64,000 nt of DNA from Antilocapra americana (taxonomy: Eukaryota > Chordata > Mammalia > Artiodactyla > Antilocapridae): positions 3,549,868-3,613,867 of the forward strand of contig ML664161.1 in the NCBI GenBank assembly GCA_007570785.1, read 5' to 3'. Below, in pieces: positions 54,048-64,000 of the stretch. The notes beneath the pieces are model-generated. The model had not been told where the DNA came from. It did no database searches and saw only the letters and a list, made by a program, of their open reading frames with translations. A program made the translations under genes and the position numbers. Positions within the stretch are counted from its first letter, which is position 1, and each line of letters begins with the position of its first letter.

Positions 54048-55772
54048 CATGCCAAGAAAATAGGAAAATAAAAGACAAATAAAAAATTGAGTAGTATTTA
54101 CCTCTAGTGTCTTAAAGTCATGAACCCAAGAGGACATAAAAAATAGACTTAAGGCCACACTTTCTGTATTTTTAAGATTAAATGTTTTTTTTAACTCAAA
54201 TTTGAGATAATTGAAGTTGTGTATGGCTGTTCTAAGAAATAATACTGAGAGATTCAGAGATTTGGATGCCTTTGGTTCCAGTGATAGCAATTTGTATAAC
54301 TGTGTGGTACAATATAACAATTAGGAAATTGATATGGACCTAATCCCTCAAAAATACTCAAAATTCTTCAGTTTCACATGCAACATTTTGAGTATGTTTG
54401 TATATTTTATACACATGTAATTCAGTGTAGTTTTGTCATGTGTATAGATTATGTGACCAGTAGCACAATTAAGATGCAGATTATTTCTATAACAAGGATT
54501 CCTCATGCTACTCTCAGCCATGACCTAATTTCCTCCTTCCTTTCCTAGCCCTGAAGTTTCAGTTTTGAAAGTGGCAATTTTAAATCCTACTGTTTCTTTT
54601 ATTTTCCTTTTCTTTAAGTTAAAATGCTCTTATTGGCTGAAAGGGGGTAAAGTTATACTGTCCAGTTTTGTCCCTTTTTCTTATCAAGAACTGTCTTGAT
54701 GAACATCTGACATTTACATTTAATCATACTGATAATATGAATATAGAAATAAGAGTATATTCTTTATGGGGAGGGAAGGTGGAGCAGTAATAAGAATATG
54801 TAGTAATAATAACCTAGTATATTTGGATTTAACATGTGCTTGGGGAAATCTGCATTTCTTCGGCAGTTCCTGAAATGAGGGAGGAAAGACTTGCTGATTG
54901 ACAGTTTAGAAACACTTCTAGGAATGTCAAGAAAAAAGTGGAGCATCCATCATGAAATAAGCACTCAATACATGTTTCTGATGGTAGTATATGTGAATTT
55001 AATCACTTTGAATAGCACTTTGGTAATACACAGTCAAGCATTAAAGTTTGATTTGGTGTTTCCAACTCTGAAAATATATTTTGAGAAAATGATATTTAGA
55101 TGTTTGTTTTCATCTTGTCGTTTCTGAACTCATGTTGCACAAGAAAACTATTTAAGAGCGCAAGAGAGGCAAGTAGATAAATTGTGGAGCATTTATTCAA
55201 AGCAATTTTATTTTAACAAATAAAAATACACATACTGAATTTGTAACAACATCAAAATACTTAGTTTGTCATATTTTATGAAAAAATCAGTATTTAAATT
55301 GCTGTTTATCAAAATATGAACACAGACCATGGGAAGAAATCTATGACTATGTTACCAGTTTTATGTTTGAGTAATGTTGTTGATCTTCTTTTCCAAAATT
55401 CTTTTAAAAATCCTATGATGTTTTCATCTTTAATTAGTTTTTAATCTGAAAGGAGTGAGTGAATACAAGTAAAATGTGCTGAAATATTAAAAAAAATGTT
55501 CTCTGTGACTCTCCTCTTTACATCACTGCCTCATTAAGAAAAAGACTATCACTTTTAACTATTGCACATTTCTTCTGATACTTTCCATATATTTCTACCA
55601 AAAAGTTACACAGATTGTTCTTTAACTTCCAGTTACAGGAGATGAAAAAGTTTACTTCTTTCTATCACTGTCTACCTTCTAACCATACTCCCAAAATAGT
55701 TCAATCACAACTTCTAGTAGTGCTTGTGTGTCCTTTGTAAATATTGTATATGCCTTTATGAATAACTTCTCA
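54048..55772. other. Mostly unassigned AT-rich DNA
   Basis: About 1.7 kb. The stretch 54440-54545 (GTGTATAGATTATGTGACCAG, 'cacaattaagatgcagatta') vaguely resembles an old L1 3' UTR in reverse, not firmly. The rest shows no repeat or gene. Confidence 0.4.
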
Positions 55773-56139
55773 CTATGAACCCAAGAAGTGTACTAGGATT
55801 AAATTTCCTTTCTTGTTCAACTTTGTGTTTTTCTTCGCATGGATAATTCTTTCTTTTGTCTGCTTAATTTTATTTAAACCCATTAATAAGTTATCCCTGT
55901 CTAATAACATTGGAAAATCTACATTGTATCTAACTTCAGCCATTCCAAACATTTTAAGAAATCGTCCAATATGTGGTCTTTTCTGAAACGCTAGGACCCT
56001 ACATGCCTTTGCTGCCATTTGGAATGTTCTCTGTAGTGCTATTGTTTGCCTGTCATCTGAGACTTCTCTTGCTTTTATTTTGAAAATCAGTCTAATAAAT
56101 TTCTTCAATTTTATCTTCAAACACCTTCACTGATTCTTT
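55773..56139 (-). pseudogene. Unidentified coding-like remnant
   Basis: An open stretch of 115 codons on the minus strand (56120-55773). Its first codon is TTG, and the first Met is at about residue 35. The part TIALQRTFQMAAKACRVLAF and RPHIGRFLKMFGMAEVRYNV reads like real protein rather than repeat. Just upstream another frame gives KESVKVFEDKIEEIY (56139-56095) before a stop, so one frameshift could join the two. I cannot name a family. It could be a decayed retrocopy, a lost exon or chance. Confidence 0.3.
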
Positions 56140-56527
56140 TCAGCATTTAAATAATTGCTGTAAATGGTGTGTGTGCATATGTGTGTATGTGTGTCCATGT
56201 GACTCAGTCTCATTCTATTCTTCCTACTACGTAGCATCTTATTATTTTCCCATTCATTATTAAATGAACGATAATTCCTTCTGCTTGTTACACCTCCTCT
56301 GCTTTTCTAATTCCCTTTAATTCTCCTTGTTAGGCTCTTTGCCTTTCATGTTGGAAGTTCTTTGCAAATATCTGATGATGCTTCTTTATGTATTACATCT
56401 GAATGAAGCCTTTAATTATTAACTGGAATGTCTTGTAGGAAAACATTATTCAGTCAACCTTAGCCTGCCAGCATCACCATAATCCTGTTTACATTAGTAG
56501 GTGTTGAGTTGGCTCTTTTTCCTGAGT
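56140..56527. other. Unassigned DNA
   Basis: Holds a TGTGTGTG-rich bit near 56168-56200 and otherwise nothing recognised. Confidence 0.4.
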
Positions 56528-56990
56528 TTTTGTCTTGTCACAGCAAAGAATTAAAATGAAAGACCAGGACAGCTCAAGCAGGCATGACTTATTGAGCAAG
56601 CGGTAAGTGGTGCACTCGGGAGACATGAGAATGGATCAACCCCCAAGGAGTGGCTGCCTACTAATTTGCCTTCCCTTTTTTAATCCTTTGTTTTCTCCCC
56701 TGGGTGGGCAATGGGGCCTGACTGATTCAGCCCTATGCAAATAGGGCATATGCCCAAGACCAGTTGTGGAAGGGTGCATCTTGGGTGCATTTTCCTGCCT
56801 GAAGTCTTCACTCAGGTACAAGGTTTCTCTCTCTCTCTCTCTTTTTTCTTTTCTTTGTTCACCCTCTGCTTGTGATCTCCGAGCTGCCACATCCTCTGGC
56901 TGCCATTTTGAACCCCTTTTTCCCGACAGCCTGACAGCTGGCCAAGTCAACATATTGGCTTCAGAATTAAGGTTAGTTAAAAAAGTGTGT
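56528..56990 (-). mobile_element. Possible retroviral LTR, antisense
   Basis: A GC-richer block in AT-rich surroundings. On the minus strand it contains TATTTGCATAGGGCTGAAT, CTTGCTCAATAAGTCATGCC (a poly-A-signal-like AATAA) and ends TTTGCTGTGACA, with the terminal CA expected of an LTR. A (TC)n run at 56825-56842 lies inside. The subfamily and the other edge are unresolved, and no gag, pol or env frame is next to it. Confidence 0.45.
56825..56842 (+). repeat. (TC)n microsatellite
   Basis: About nine TC units followed by a T-rich stretch, inside the LTR-like block. Confidence 0.85.
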
Positions 56991-57824
56991 GGGGGGTGGG
57001 GAATGTAAGTAAAGGGGACTGTCCAGGGAATTAAGTAGTATGATTTCTTCCCCTTACGCCATTTTCTGAAGAGCTGACCTCAGTAGTCAACAGAATACGA
57101 ATATAGGGTTGAATATATGATTTTAATTTCTAAGTGGTCTAAGTAGGTTTTTATAAGTTTTCAAGATTTCATGTGGGATTTTGAACAATTGGGAGGCCTC
57201 CAGTTTTATATTCAAAAAGGAATTGTGTTCTTTCTTCTGAGGCACACTGCTTCTCTAGGCCAGTTAAGTTTTTCCAGAGAATGATGGTATTGTCACCTAC
57301 CTGGGATAGAAATGCCTGCAACCTAGAATTCAGGAGTTGGAGGGGGTGCTTTCACAGTATGGGCATGTTTTCATTTGGCACATTATTCCAATCCTTATCT
57401 GTGATAGGATTCCCAAGTTCTGACTTAGAGACTATACTTGTTTCCTTCAAAATAGAATAGAAGAAATTAGAATCAGTCTTCAGGTCTAATATATCTTTAA
57501 ACAGAGGTGAAAAGCAATTCTCTTGTTTTTCAATCCTTTCATTCTTCAATTCCACTCACACTCACCTTTTGTTACATGTTTTTCCAACTTTGAAGGGCTA
57601 CATGAGATTTTTATTAACCTACTGCTCAGAAGTATGTTCTTCTGTAGGCATGAACATAACCTTCCTCATTTTTACAACATTATTTATTCTTCCAATTATT
57701 TTCAGTCTTCATACATGGTAATATAGACTTAAAATTGTCTCCTAGTTTCATAAGAGTTGTTTCTTTTTTTCTATATATAAGATGACTTTTAAAAGAAGGG
57801 GAAATATATGAAATACAGCTACTT
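56991..57824. other. Unassigned DNA
   Basis: About 830 bp. No repeat or gene recognised. Confidence 0.4.
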
Positions 57825-58054
57825 GCATCAGTACTGTGCATTTTTTAAAGCATTAATGTTGAGCAAAAGCTGCAGAAAAACATGTGGTTCCAATTATATA
57901 AAAGCAGAGTCAATAAAAACTAAACACCATATTGTTTAAAGACATGCATATGTCACAACTTTAAAGGAAAGCCTGGGAGTGACTACCATAGCATGCAGAA
58001 TAGTGAATGTATTGGAGTTAAAGAAGTAATAAAGGTAAAAAAAAAAAAAATTAC
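57825..58054 (+). mobile_element. Old LINE 3' end, sense
   Basis: AACATGTGGTTCCAATTATAT, ACACCATATTGTTTAAAGAC and 'atgcatatgtcacaacttta' match an old mammalian LINE 3' UTR pattern ('...AAACTAAACAATATATTGTTTAGGGATAC...'), ending in an A-run at 58040-58053. Subfamily not assigned. Confidence 0.5.
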
Positions 58055-58925
58055 TCTCAGAGTATCACATATATTGGCAAAGCATAGCTATCCAGTCTTC
58101 TATGTTTATAATAGATTTTTTATTTTGTATTTACAAAGTTTTTGTATTTGTAATAAAAAAGTTTAAAATTAAAAAAAATAAATAAAAGAAGGGGAATCAT
58201 AATGTTATTTGTATTCATTAACGTTTTTTATCCCTAGTTCTTCCCTCTGCCCATTCCCCTCCCCACTAGAAACAAATTCATCTCTATATTTATAACTCTG
58301 CTTCTGTTTTGCTATGTTTCTTCATCTGTTTTGATTTTTAGATTCCACTCACACGAAAATTCATCAGTATTTGTCTTCTCTTTCACTTAGCACAATATCC
58401 TCTAGGTACATCCATGTCACATAATGAGTGAGTAATATTTCATTGCATATATTTGCCTCATCTTCTTTATCCATCATCTATTTATGGGCATTTGAAATGC
58501 TTCTGTATCTTGGCTCTTATAAATAACACTGCAATGAACAAAAAATTCATATATGTTTTCTAATTAACATTTTCATTTTTTTCATGTAAATACCCAGGAA
58601 TGGAATTGATGGATCATTTTGTAGTTTATTTTTAATTTTTGGGTAGTCTCCATAATGTTTTCTATAGTAGCTGCACCAGTTTAAATTCCCACCAACAGTG
58701 CATAAGGATGCCATTTGCTCTACATCCTCAACAACACTTTTTATTTGTTATCTTTTTGATAACAGCCATTTTGATAGAGGTGAGATGATATGTTATTATC
58801 ACTTTGACTAGCAATTCCCTGATGATTATTGATGTTGAGAATATTTTCATGTGCCTGTTGGCCATCTGAACATCTTCCATTAGAGAATGTATATTCAGAT
58901 CCACTTTTCATTTTTAACTAGACTC

Positions 58926-58943
58926 TTTGTGTGTGTGTGTGTA
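58926..58943 (+). repeat. (TG)n microsatellite in L1
   Basis: About eight TG units followed by a T-run, inside the antisense L1. Confidence 0.85.
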
Positions 58944-59489
58944 TTTTTTTTTTAATGTTGAGTTGTTCGTATATTTTCAATATTAGCCACTTTTCAGATA
59001 TATCATTTGCAGATAGTCTCTCCCATTCAGTATGTGGCCATTTCATGTTGTGGATAGTTTCCTTTGCTGTTGGAAAGTTTTTGCTTTGGTTCCCCTTGTG
59101 GGAGGACACTCATCCAAAAAGTTTTACTGAGATTGATTTCAAATAGAATATTATCTCTGTTTTCTTTTACAAATTTTATTTCAAGACCTATATTTAAATC
59201 TGTATTTTTAATTTATTTTTTGTGTGTGGTGTAAAAGAATAGTCCAATGTGATTCTTTTGCATTGTATCTTTCCAGTTTTCCCAGCACCATTTAATGAAG
59301 TGGCTGTCCTTTTCCTTATTGTATATTCTCACCTCCTTTATCATAGATTTATCAACCATGTAATTATGCATTCATTTCTGGCCTTTCTATTCTGCCCCAT
59401 TGATTTGTGTGTCTGTTTCTGTGCCAGTATTGTACTGTTTTGAATACCTTAGCTTTATAGAATAGTTTCAAATCTGGGAATATGATACC

Positions 59490-59741
59490 TGGCACCCCAC
59501 TCAAGTACTCTTGCCTGGAAAATCCCATGGATGGAAGAGCCAGGCAGGCTGCAGTCCATGGGGTCGCGAAGAGTTGGACACGACTGAGCAACTTCACTTT
59601 CACTTTTCACATTCATGCATTGGAGAAAGAAATGGCAACCCACTCCAGTGCTCTTTCCTGGAGAATCCCAGGAACGGGGGAGCCTGATGGGCTGCCGTCT
59701 ATGGGGTCACACAGAGCTGGACACGACTGAAGTGATGCAGC
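59490..59741 (+). mobile_element. BOV-A2 SINE in L1, sense
   Basis: Starts at GGCACCCCACTCAAGTACTC, missing the first ~12 bases. The linker CACTTTCACTTTTCACATTC joins it to a complete second unit, ending GAAGTGATGCAGCAAC. The L1 text runs from GAATATGATACCT on the left to TTTGTTTTTCTTTCTCAAGAC on the right, so it is a simple insertion. Confidence 0.96.
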
Positions 59742-60224
59742 AACTTTGTTTTTCTTTCTCAAGACTGTTTTGGCTATTCAGTTCATTTGTATTTCCCTAT
59801 AAATTGCAGAATCATTCATTCTAGTTCTGTGAAAACTACCATTGTTATTTTGATAGGAATTGCATTGAATCTGTAGATTGTAGATTGCCTTCAGTATTAT
59901 AGTATTTTAACAATATTAATTCTTCCAATCCATGAACACAGTATATTTTTCCATCTGTTTGTGTTGCCTTCAATTTCTTTCATTAGTGTCTTATAGTTTT
60001 CTGAGTATAGGCCTTTTACTTCCCTAGGTTGGTTTATTCCTAGGTATTTTATTCTCATTGATGTTATTATAAATGGAATTTTTTCCTGTTTCTGATAACT
60101 TGTTGTTATTATGTAAAAATGCAATGAGTTTCTGTATATTAATTTTATATCCTGCAACTTTACTAAATTCATTGATGAGCTGTATTGCTTTTAAATTAAT
60201 TGATAATTTTTGGAGGAATTAAGG

Positions 60225-60249
60225 AATTCTCCTTAATTATAGGAGAATT
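60225..60249. repeat. Small perfect inverted repeat
   Basis: AATTCTCCT, a 7-base spacer, then AGGAGAATT: nine perfect pairs, at the edge of the L1. Too short and AT-rich to claim a function. Confidence 0.7.
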
Positions 60250-60555
60250 AAGATCATTGGAATGTTCAAAATTTCTTTTTCCAAGAGTGGAGACATGTTT
60301 AAGGTTGAAATAATTTTAAAAGGGACAAGAAGGAGGCTTAGCATCAGACACAAATAGATATCAAAGAAATAAATATGAGGCTGGAGAACGAGGAAAATTT
60401 CATTTGGTTTTGAAATTTGGATTGCAAATCATAAAGACCTCAGGAAGTTTCTTCAGAAAGATGTTTCTGATCAGTGAAATGTGAAAGAAAAGTTAATATA
60501 TATGAATACACATATCACATATCCATATAGACACATATTTTATACATTTAATGTA
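60250..60555. other. Unassigned DNA
   Basis: About 300 bp with no recognisable element. Confidence 0.4.
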
Positions 60556-60559
60556 AGGT

Positions 60560-60955
60560 GACTGTGATGGATAATTTAATGTGTCAATTTGACTAGGCCA
60601 TCATAACCAGATTTTAGCCAATCACCAGTCTAGCTGCTGCTGTCATGGTATTTTTTTCAGATGTTATTAACATTTAAATAAGTAGCCTTTGAATAAAGCA
60701 GATTACCCTCCATAATCTGGATAGGCTACATCCAATCAATCGAAGGCTGAGGTCTCCATGCAAGAAGAATCTCTGCTAGCAGACTATCTTCAGACTTCAG
60801 CTCCAATATTAATTCTTCCCTGAGTTTTCAGTCCTACAGGTTTTGGTCTTGCCAATCCCCACAATGGTTTGAGTCAAAATGAAATAAATCTCTCTCTTAA
60901 TATATTTATATATTCTCTTGGTTCTGTTTTTCTTAAGAACCTTGAATAATATAAA
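60560..60955 (+). mobile_element. Old LTR-like repeat, near full length, sense
   Basis: GTGATGGATAATTTAATGTG, 'tcaatttgactaggccatca', 'atgttattaacatttaaata', AAAGCAGATTACCCTCCATA, CATCCAATCAATCGAAGGCT and AATAAATCTCTCTCTTAATA follow in order a common old mammalian repeat starting TGATGGTTAATTTTATGTGTCAACTTGACTGG. Its TG...CA ends suggest an LTR; subfamily not assigned. Confidence 0.65.
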
Positions 60956-62514
60956 GACCACTGGAATTTTTTAGAAGTTCCCACCACACACATTTTTCTT
61001 TCTTTCTTTTTGCATAGTAGGAAAAGTTAGAGTCTCTGCAAAAATCAGTGCATGTGTTACTCCAGATTCTGATGTGGCTTTAGTAGAAATTTGTTGTGGT
61101 ATTAGCTAATGGCCACTGCTGTTTGTGCAGATTCCTAGGCCTCATGGGTGGCAAAGATGGTTGAATAACTACAAACTGAAGTATCTATGCATTGGCAGGC
61201 TGTGCAGCAGGCTCTGGCTTCTGCATCAGTCACCTGAAGGGGGCCTAGTGATAGGAACTTGTGGAAGTACAAGGCAGATAACACCAACTGTCATCAAATG
61301 GGTAGGAGGGGGAAGGAGGAAGGAGATTGCGGTTAGAAATAAGACATATGTTCCTCTACCACTTACTACCCCCATGGGTTAGTGTCAGGCACAATAATTT
61401 AAGGGGCAGCTATGAAGTTTCCCTATGAAATTGAGCTTATTTGGAAACTGAGGCTAGCTTAGAAAAATACTTGCTCTAATTTCTCCCTCACTTTATGTCC
61501 TTTTGGTCCCTCACTTTTGTTTCCTTGTGATTATAACACTCAATTAATTGTAATCACTTATGCTTTTGTCCCACATCAATTTATTTTGTATGGGACTCAG
61601 GCTTGGATAGGGATTCTGGGAATTGTATAGTATTTTGTCTTAGTAAATCACAGTTCTACATTTTAGTAAGAAATAAAGGTGCATCTGCTGCATCTGAGAT
61701 GAATGCCATAAATTTTAAATTATATAAATGTCAATTACAGCAGATTGGCAGGGTCAAATGAATATGACATAATGAATTCAAGAATAAAATGTGTCACTTA
61801 TTATTAGGAAAATACAAATAAAAAGTGTTATTTGAACTACAATTTTTTTGAACCAAAACTATCAAGTAATGTTTATATCTTGGATGGTGCATTCTTAAAG
61901 GTAATGAAATACACAGTTATGAAAAAAAGTTCAAATTGTTTTTCTTTCACGTTTTTCTTAAATTTGTTATCCTAGCTGAGGGTTAAGTATAAAAGTGCAA
62001 TTCAAATTCCACTATTGCATTCTCCAGAAAAAAATAGCAGAACTTCTTTTGTGAATGTTGCTTTATAGTCTGTAGTGTGTGTAACCTTTTGTTAGAATTG
62101 ACTATACTAGAAAACAATATTTATTGCCAGATATTAGTGACAATTCCAAGAATAATTGGGTTATCCCTGGGGTTGAATAATTCTAATTTTGAAATTCATG
62201 CTCTGAAAAGATTTGTAAGGGTTACTTACATTAAAATATGAAGATATGAGAAAAAAATTATTTTGATGGGAAAAGTCACTTTCAGAATTAAATCTCTAAT
62301 GACATGGATTATGGTATCCCTGACCCAACCTGTTGCAAGGTCTCCTCTTCATCATCCTATTCTACTTTCTTCATCCTTTCATAATGCTTTTCTGAATCAT
62401 CTTGAGTCTTTTATAACTTAAAAGTCTACTTTCTAGAAATACATTTTTCCTGCTTTTAATCAAAACTTAGGTTTACCCATTTAGTTCCTCTGTTCAAAAT
62501 AGCTAAGTCATCTG
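60956..62514. other. Unassigned DNA
   Basis: About 1.55 kb. 61040-61400 is less AT-rich and has an 85-codon frame (61125-61382) with no recognisable domain. The stretch 62310-62500 has a pyrimidine-rich texture a little like L2. Nothing firm. Confidence 0.45.
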
Positions 62515-62660
62515 TATAATAGCTAAAACTTCTCAATTTTAAAATGTACTTGCTGAATAAACAGAGGCTCAGAGAGGAGGTGATGCCCTCCTCCTGCACT
62601 TTAATCCACCTGAGTAGTAGGATTAAAAATAAATTTGGGATCTTATTTTAGCATTTGAGG
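62515..62660 (-). mobile_element. MIR, antisense
   Basis: AATAAACAGAGGCTCAGAGAGG followed by GTAGTAGGATTAAAAATAAA and TTTGGGATCTTATTT match the reversed MIR (…GAGGAAACTGAGGCTCAGAGAGG…GTGGCAGAGCTGGGATTCAAACCC…). Moderately diverged. Confidence 0.6.
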
Positions 62661-62824
62661 GCCAGGAGCTTTGGAGGTCCAGAAACACATCTTATGAGCT
62701 GTGAATTCTTTTTTTTTTTTAACTAACATAACTGTACATCTTCACTGAACACAATGTATCATTCTACATAATCCATGTTTATAATATCTTTTTTTAGATA
62801 TAATTAAAATAATTATTCTACTAT

Positions 62825-62990
62825 GGGCTTCCCTGATGGTGCAACTGGACCTGGGTTTGCTCTCTGGGTGGGGAAGATGCCCTGGGAAAGGGAACAGCTA
62901 CTCATTCCAGTATTCTGGCCTGAAGAATTTCATGGATTATCCATGGGGTCACAAAGAGTCGGGCACGACTGAGCAACTTTTACTTTCACT
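62825..62990 (+). mobile_element. Bov-tA SINE with internal gaps, sense
   Basis: Head GGGCTTCCCTGATGGTGCAA, a shortened tRNA part, body with ATTCCAGTATTCTGGCCTG, tail CGGGCACGACTGAGCAAC. TTCTACT occurs close to both ends and may be a short TSD. Two internal gaps. Confidence 0.92.
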
Positions 62991-63194
62991 GTTCTACTTA
63001 TGCACCATTTCTTATATAATTCTTTTTCTCTTCCATTTTTATGTCTCTTAACTATACACTCCCTTAGTATGATTATTTTTGTTCCATAAAACAATTACGT
63101 CTAAAGATTTTTCTGAAAATATATTTAAAGAGCATGTGCTTTGAGGCTACAGAAAGATCATGATACAAAGTATAAAGAGAAAAAAGGTGTAGGC

Positions 63195-63475
63195 AGGGTT
63201 AGATTGGGGAAATTTTGACCAGCAGTAAGAAATTCTGATCTTTATTTCTCCCATAGATAACAGAAGGAGGGAAATTTTAGGCTTTTGAGAAAAAATGTGA
63301 TATAATCATATGTGAAATTGAGAAACTAACCTGATACCCATGCAGTGGACAAGAGTAGACAGAGCATAGCAATAGCATGAGTGAATGAGAAACCAAGTTC
63401 AGGCAATGGACAGGGAGTGTTTGAACTGGAAACAGGAGATGAGGATGTCCTATAGGATATGACCTCCACATTTCC
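63195..63475 (+). mobile_element. Possible L2-like remnant, sense
   Basis: 'gaaattctgatctttatttc', GGGAAATTTTAGGCTTTTGAG and GTGATATAATCATATGTGAAA loosely match the old repeat with 'GGATTTTATTCTAAGAGCAATGGGAAGCCATTG ... GGGAGTGACATGATCAGATTT'. Weak. Confidence 0.4.
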
Positions 63476-64000
63476 TCTTAACAGAAAATGATTCAGTGTT
63501 CAAAGAAAATCTCTACTCTCATGGTTGTGTTTATTAAACCAAAATGTAAAACTGGCAACATTTGCTTTTTGAGTTTTCCATAGGGCTGCCCATCATCCCT
63601 TGTTTCTTTGACAAGGTCTCTTAGTTTTCCACACTATTAAATCCTGACCTCAAAAGCTTATGATAAGCTTAATTCATAAAAAATATACAAATAATAAATA
63701 ATGCTCATTTATCACACTTGCCAGGACTTTGAAATTTAAGAAGGAATATTTATGAATTGTTCATGAGTCATGGGGTTCTTAGGTACCATCTAGCATATGA
63801 GGTGATTTTTGAGGGTATAGAGGGTCTCTAATATTTCCACTTAAGATTGAATCATGTAGGTAAGATCATTATAGATATATATATAAGGTGTAGCATATCA
63901 ACACAGTGCATACAAAAATATAATAAAATAGAAAATAGAAAGCTGGGTTTTGAAGTCACCTTAGGTGTTGCGAAGTTTGGTTAACTTCTTTAGGCCTAAA
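63476..64000. other. AT-rich unassigned DNA
   Basis: No repeat or gene recognised to the window end. A short ATATATATATA run lies near 63873. Confidence 0.4.

Larger units (their letters stand above)
58190..60220 (-). mobile_element. L1 LINE 3' half, antisense
   Basis: About 1.8 kb of L1 from the 3' UTR into the ORF2 reverse transcriptase 3' side, split by a BOV-A2. + strand landmarks: GATTCCACTCACACGAAAATT, CACTGCAATGAACAAAAAAT, CCACCAACAGTGCATAAGGA, 'ttccagttttcccagcacca' and TTGCATTGAATCTGTAGATT. The sense frame 60172-59897 reads [20 protein letters not shown] and [20 protein letters not shown], classic L1 ORF2p text just C-terminal of the RT core. Stops elsewhere. An older L1 than that at 31.4/33.2 kb. 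Confidence 0.93.

Noticed and set aside
1..64000. CRISPR array, bacterial operon, phage or plasmid origin
   Set aside because: Repeats are dispersed eukaryotic SINE/LINE copies, not regularly spaced. There is no dense coding and no ribosome-binding-site pattern. The composition and repeats are those of a ruminant chromosome.

Overview
This window is bovid ruminant genomic DNA. The basis is a dense, overlapping load of ruminant-specific repeats: about 20 tRNA-Glu-derived Bov-tA copies, five BOV-A2 dimers, eight BovB (RTE clade) LINE fragments, two copies of the young ruminant L1 3' UTR and two CHR-type SINEs. Older mammalian repeats (L1, L2, MIR, MLT1 and other LTR-like units) lie beneath them. 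Cattle, buffalo, sheep and goat cannot be separated by reading alone. I find no intact protein-coding gene, no tRNA, rRNA or snRNA gene, no CRISPR array and no bacterial-type operon. The window is best read as an AT-rich intergenic or deep-intronic gene desert whose legible content is nearly all transposable elements.

Layout. 1-6.9 kb: AT-rich unassigned DNA, two L1 ORF2 remnants and an L1 3' end, broken by an isolated GC-rich stretch (about 3.95-5.9 kb) of unknown origin that ends in a MIR. A 59-bp mariner-type MITE sits in the second L1 piece. 6.9-10.5 kb: antisense L1 debris carrying three SINEs, a perfectly duplicated 180-bp segment, and an L1 endonuclease-region remnant. 10.5-22.7 kb: unassigned DNA with scattered SINEs, MIRs split by SINEs, a BovB 3' fragment, an MLT1 LTR and two other LTR-like repeats. 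22.7-31 kb: a 1.4-kb antisense BovB, L2 remnants, SINEs and AT-rich microsatellite DNA. 30.9-34.9 kb: an inverted pair of L1 3' UTRs, one of them possibly the 3' part of a chimeric retroinsertion, plus a CHR SINE and a BOV-A2. 37.4-50.7 kb: the richest part, a BovB cluster that includes a BovB inserted into an old L1, a BovB pair around an MLT1 LTR, and a sense BovB inserted inside an antisense BovB. 50.7-64 kb: a MIR, L2-like DNA, a BOV-A2, a CHR SINE, an LTR-like fragment, a 2-kb antisense L1 split by a BOV-A2, and more old repeats.

There are no genes to connect into a pathway. The biology is retrotransposition: BovB proteins are the accepted source of activity for Bov-tA and BOV-A2, which carry BovB-like 3' ends, and L1 machinery made the L1 insertions. 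Target-site duplications (TSDs) readable at many insertions, and the order in which elements interrupt each other, give a relative timeline: MIR, L2 and MLT1 first, then old L1, then BovB, Bov-tA, BOV-A2 and the young L1. Every BovB copy is 5'-truncated, frameshifted or altered at the reverse transcriptase active site, so none looks autonomous. All family names come from pattern recognition, not from a database search, and element edges are approximate unless a TSD is given.
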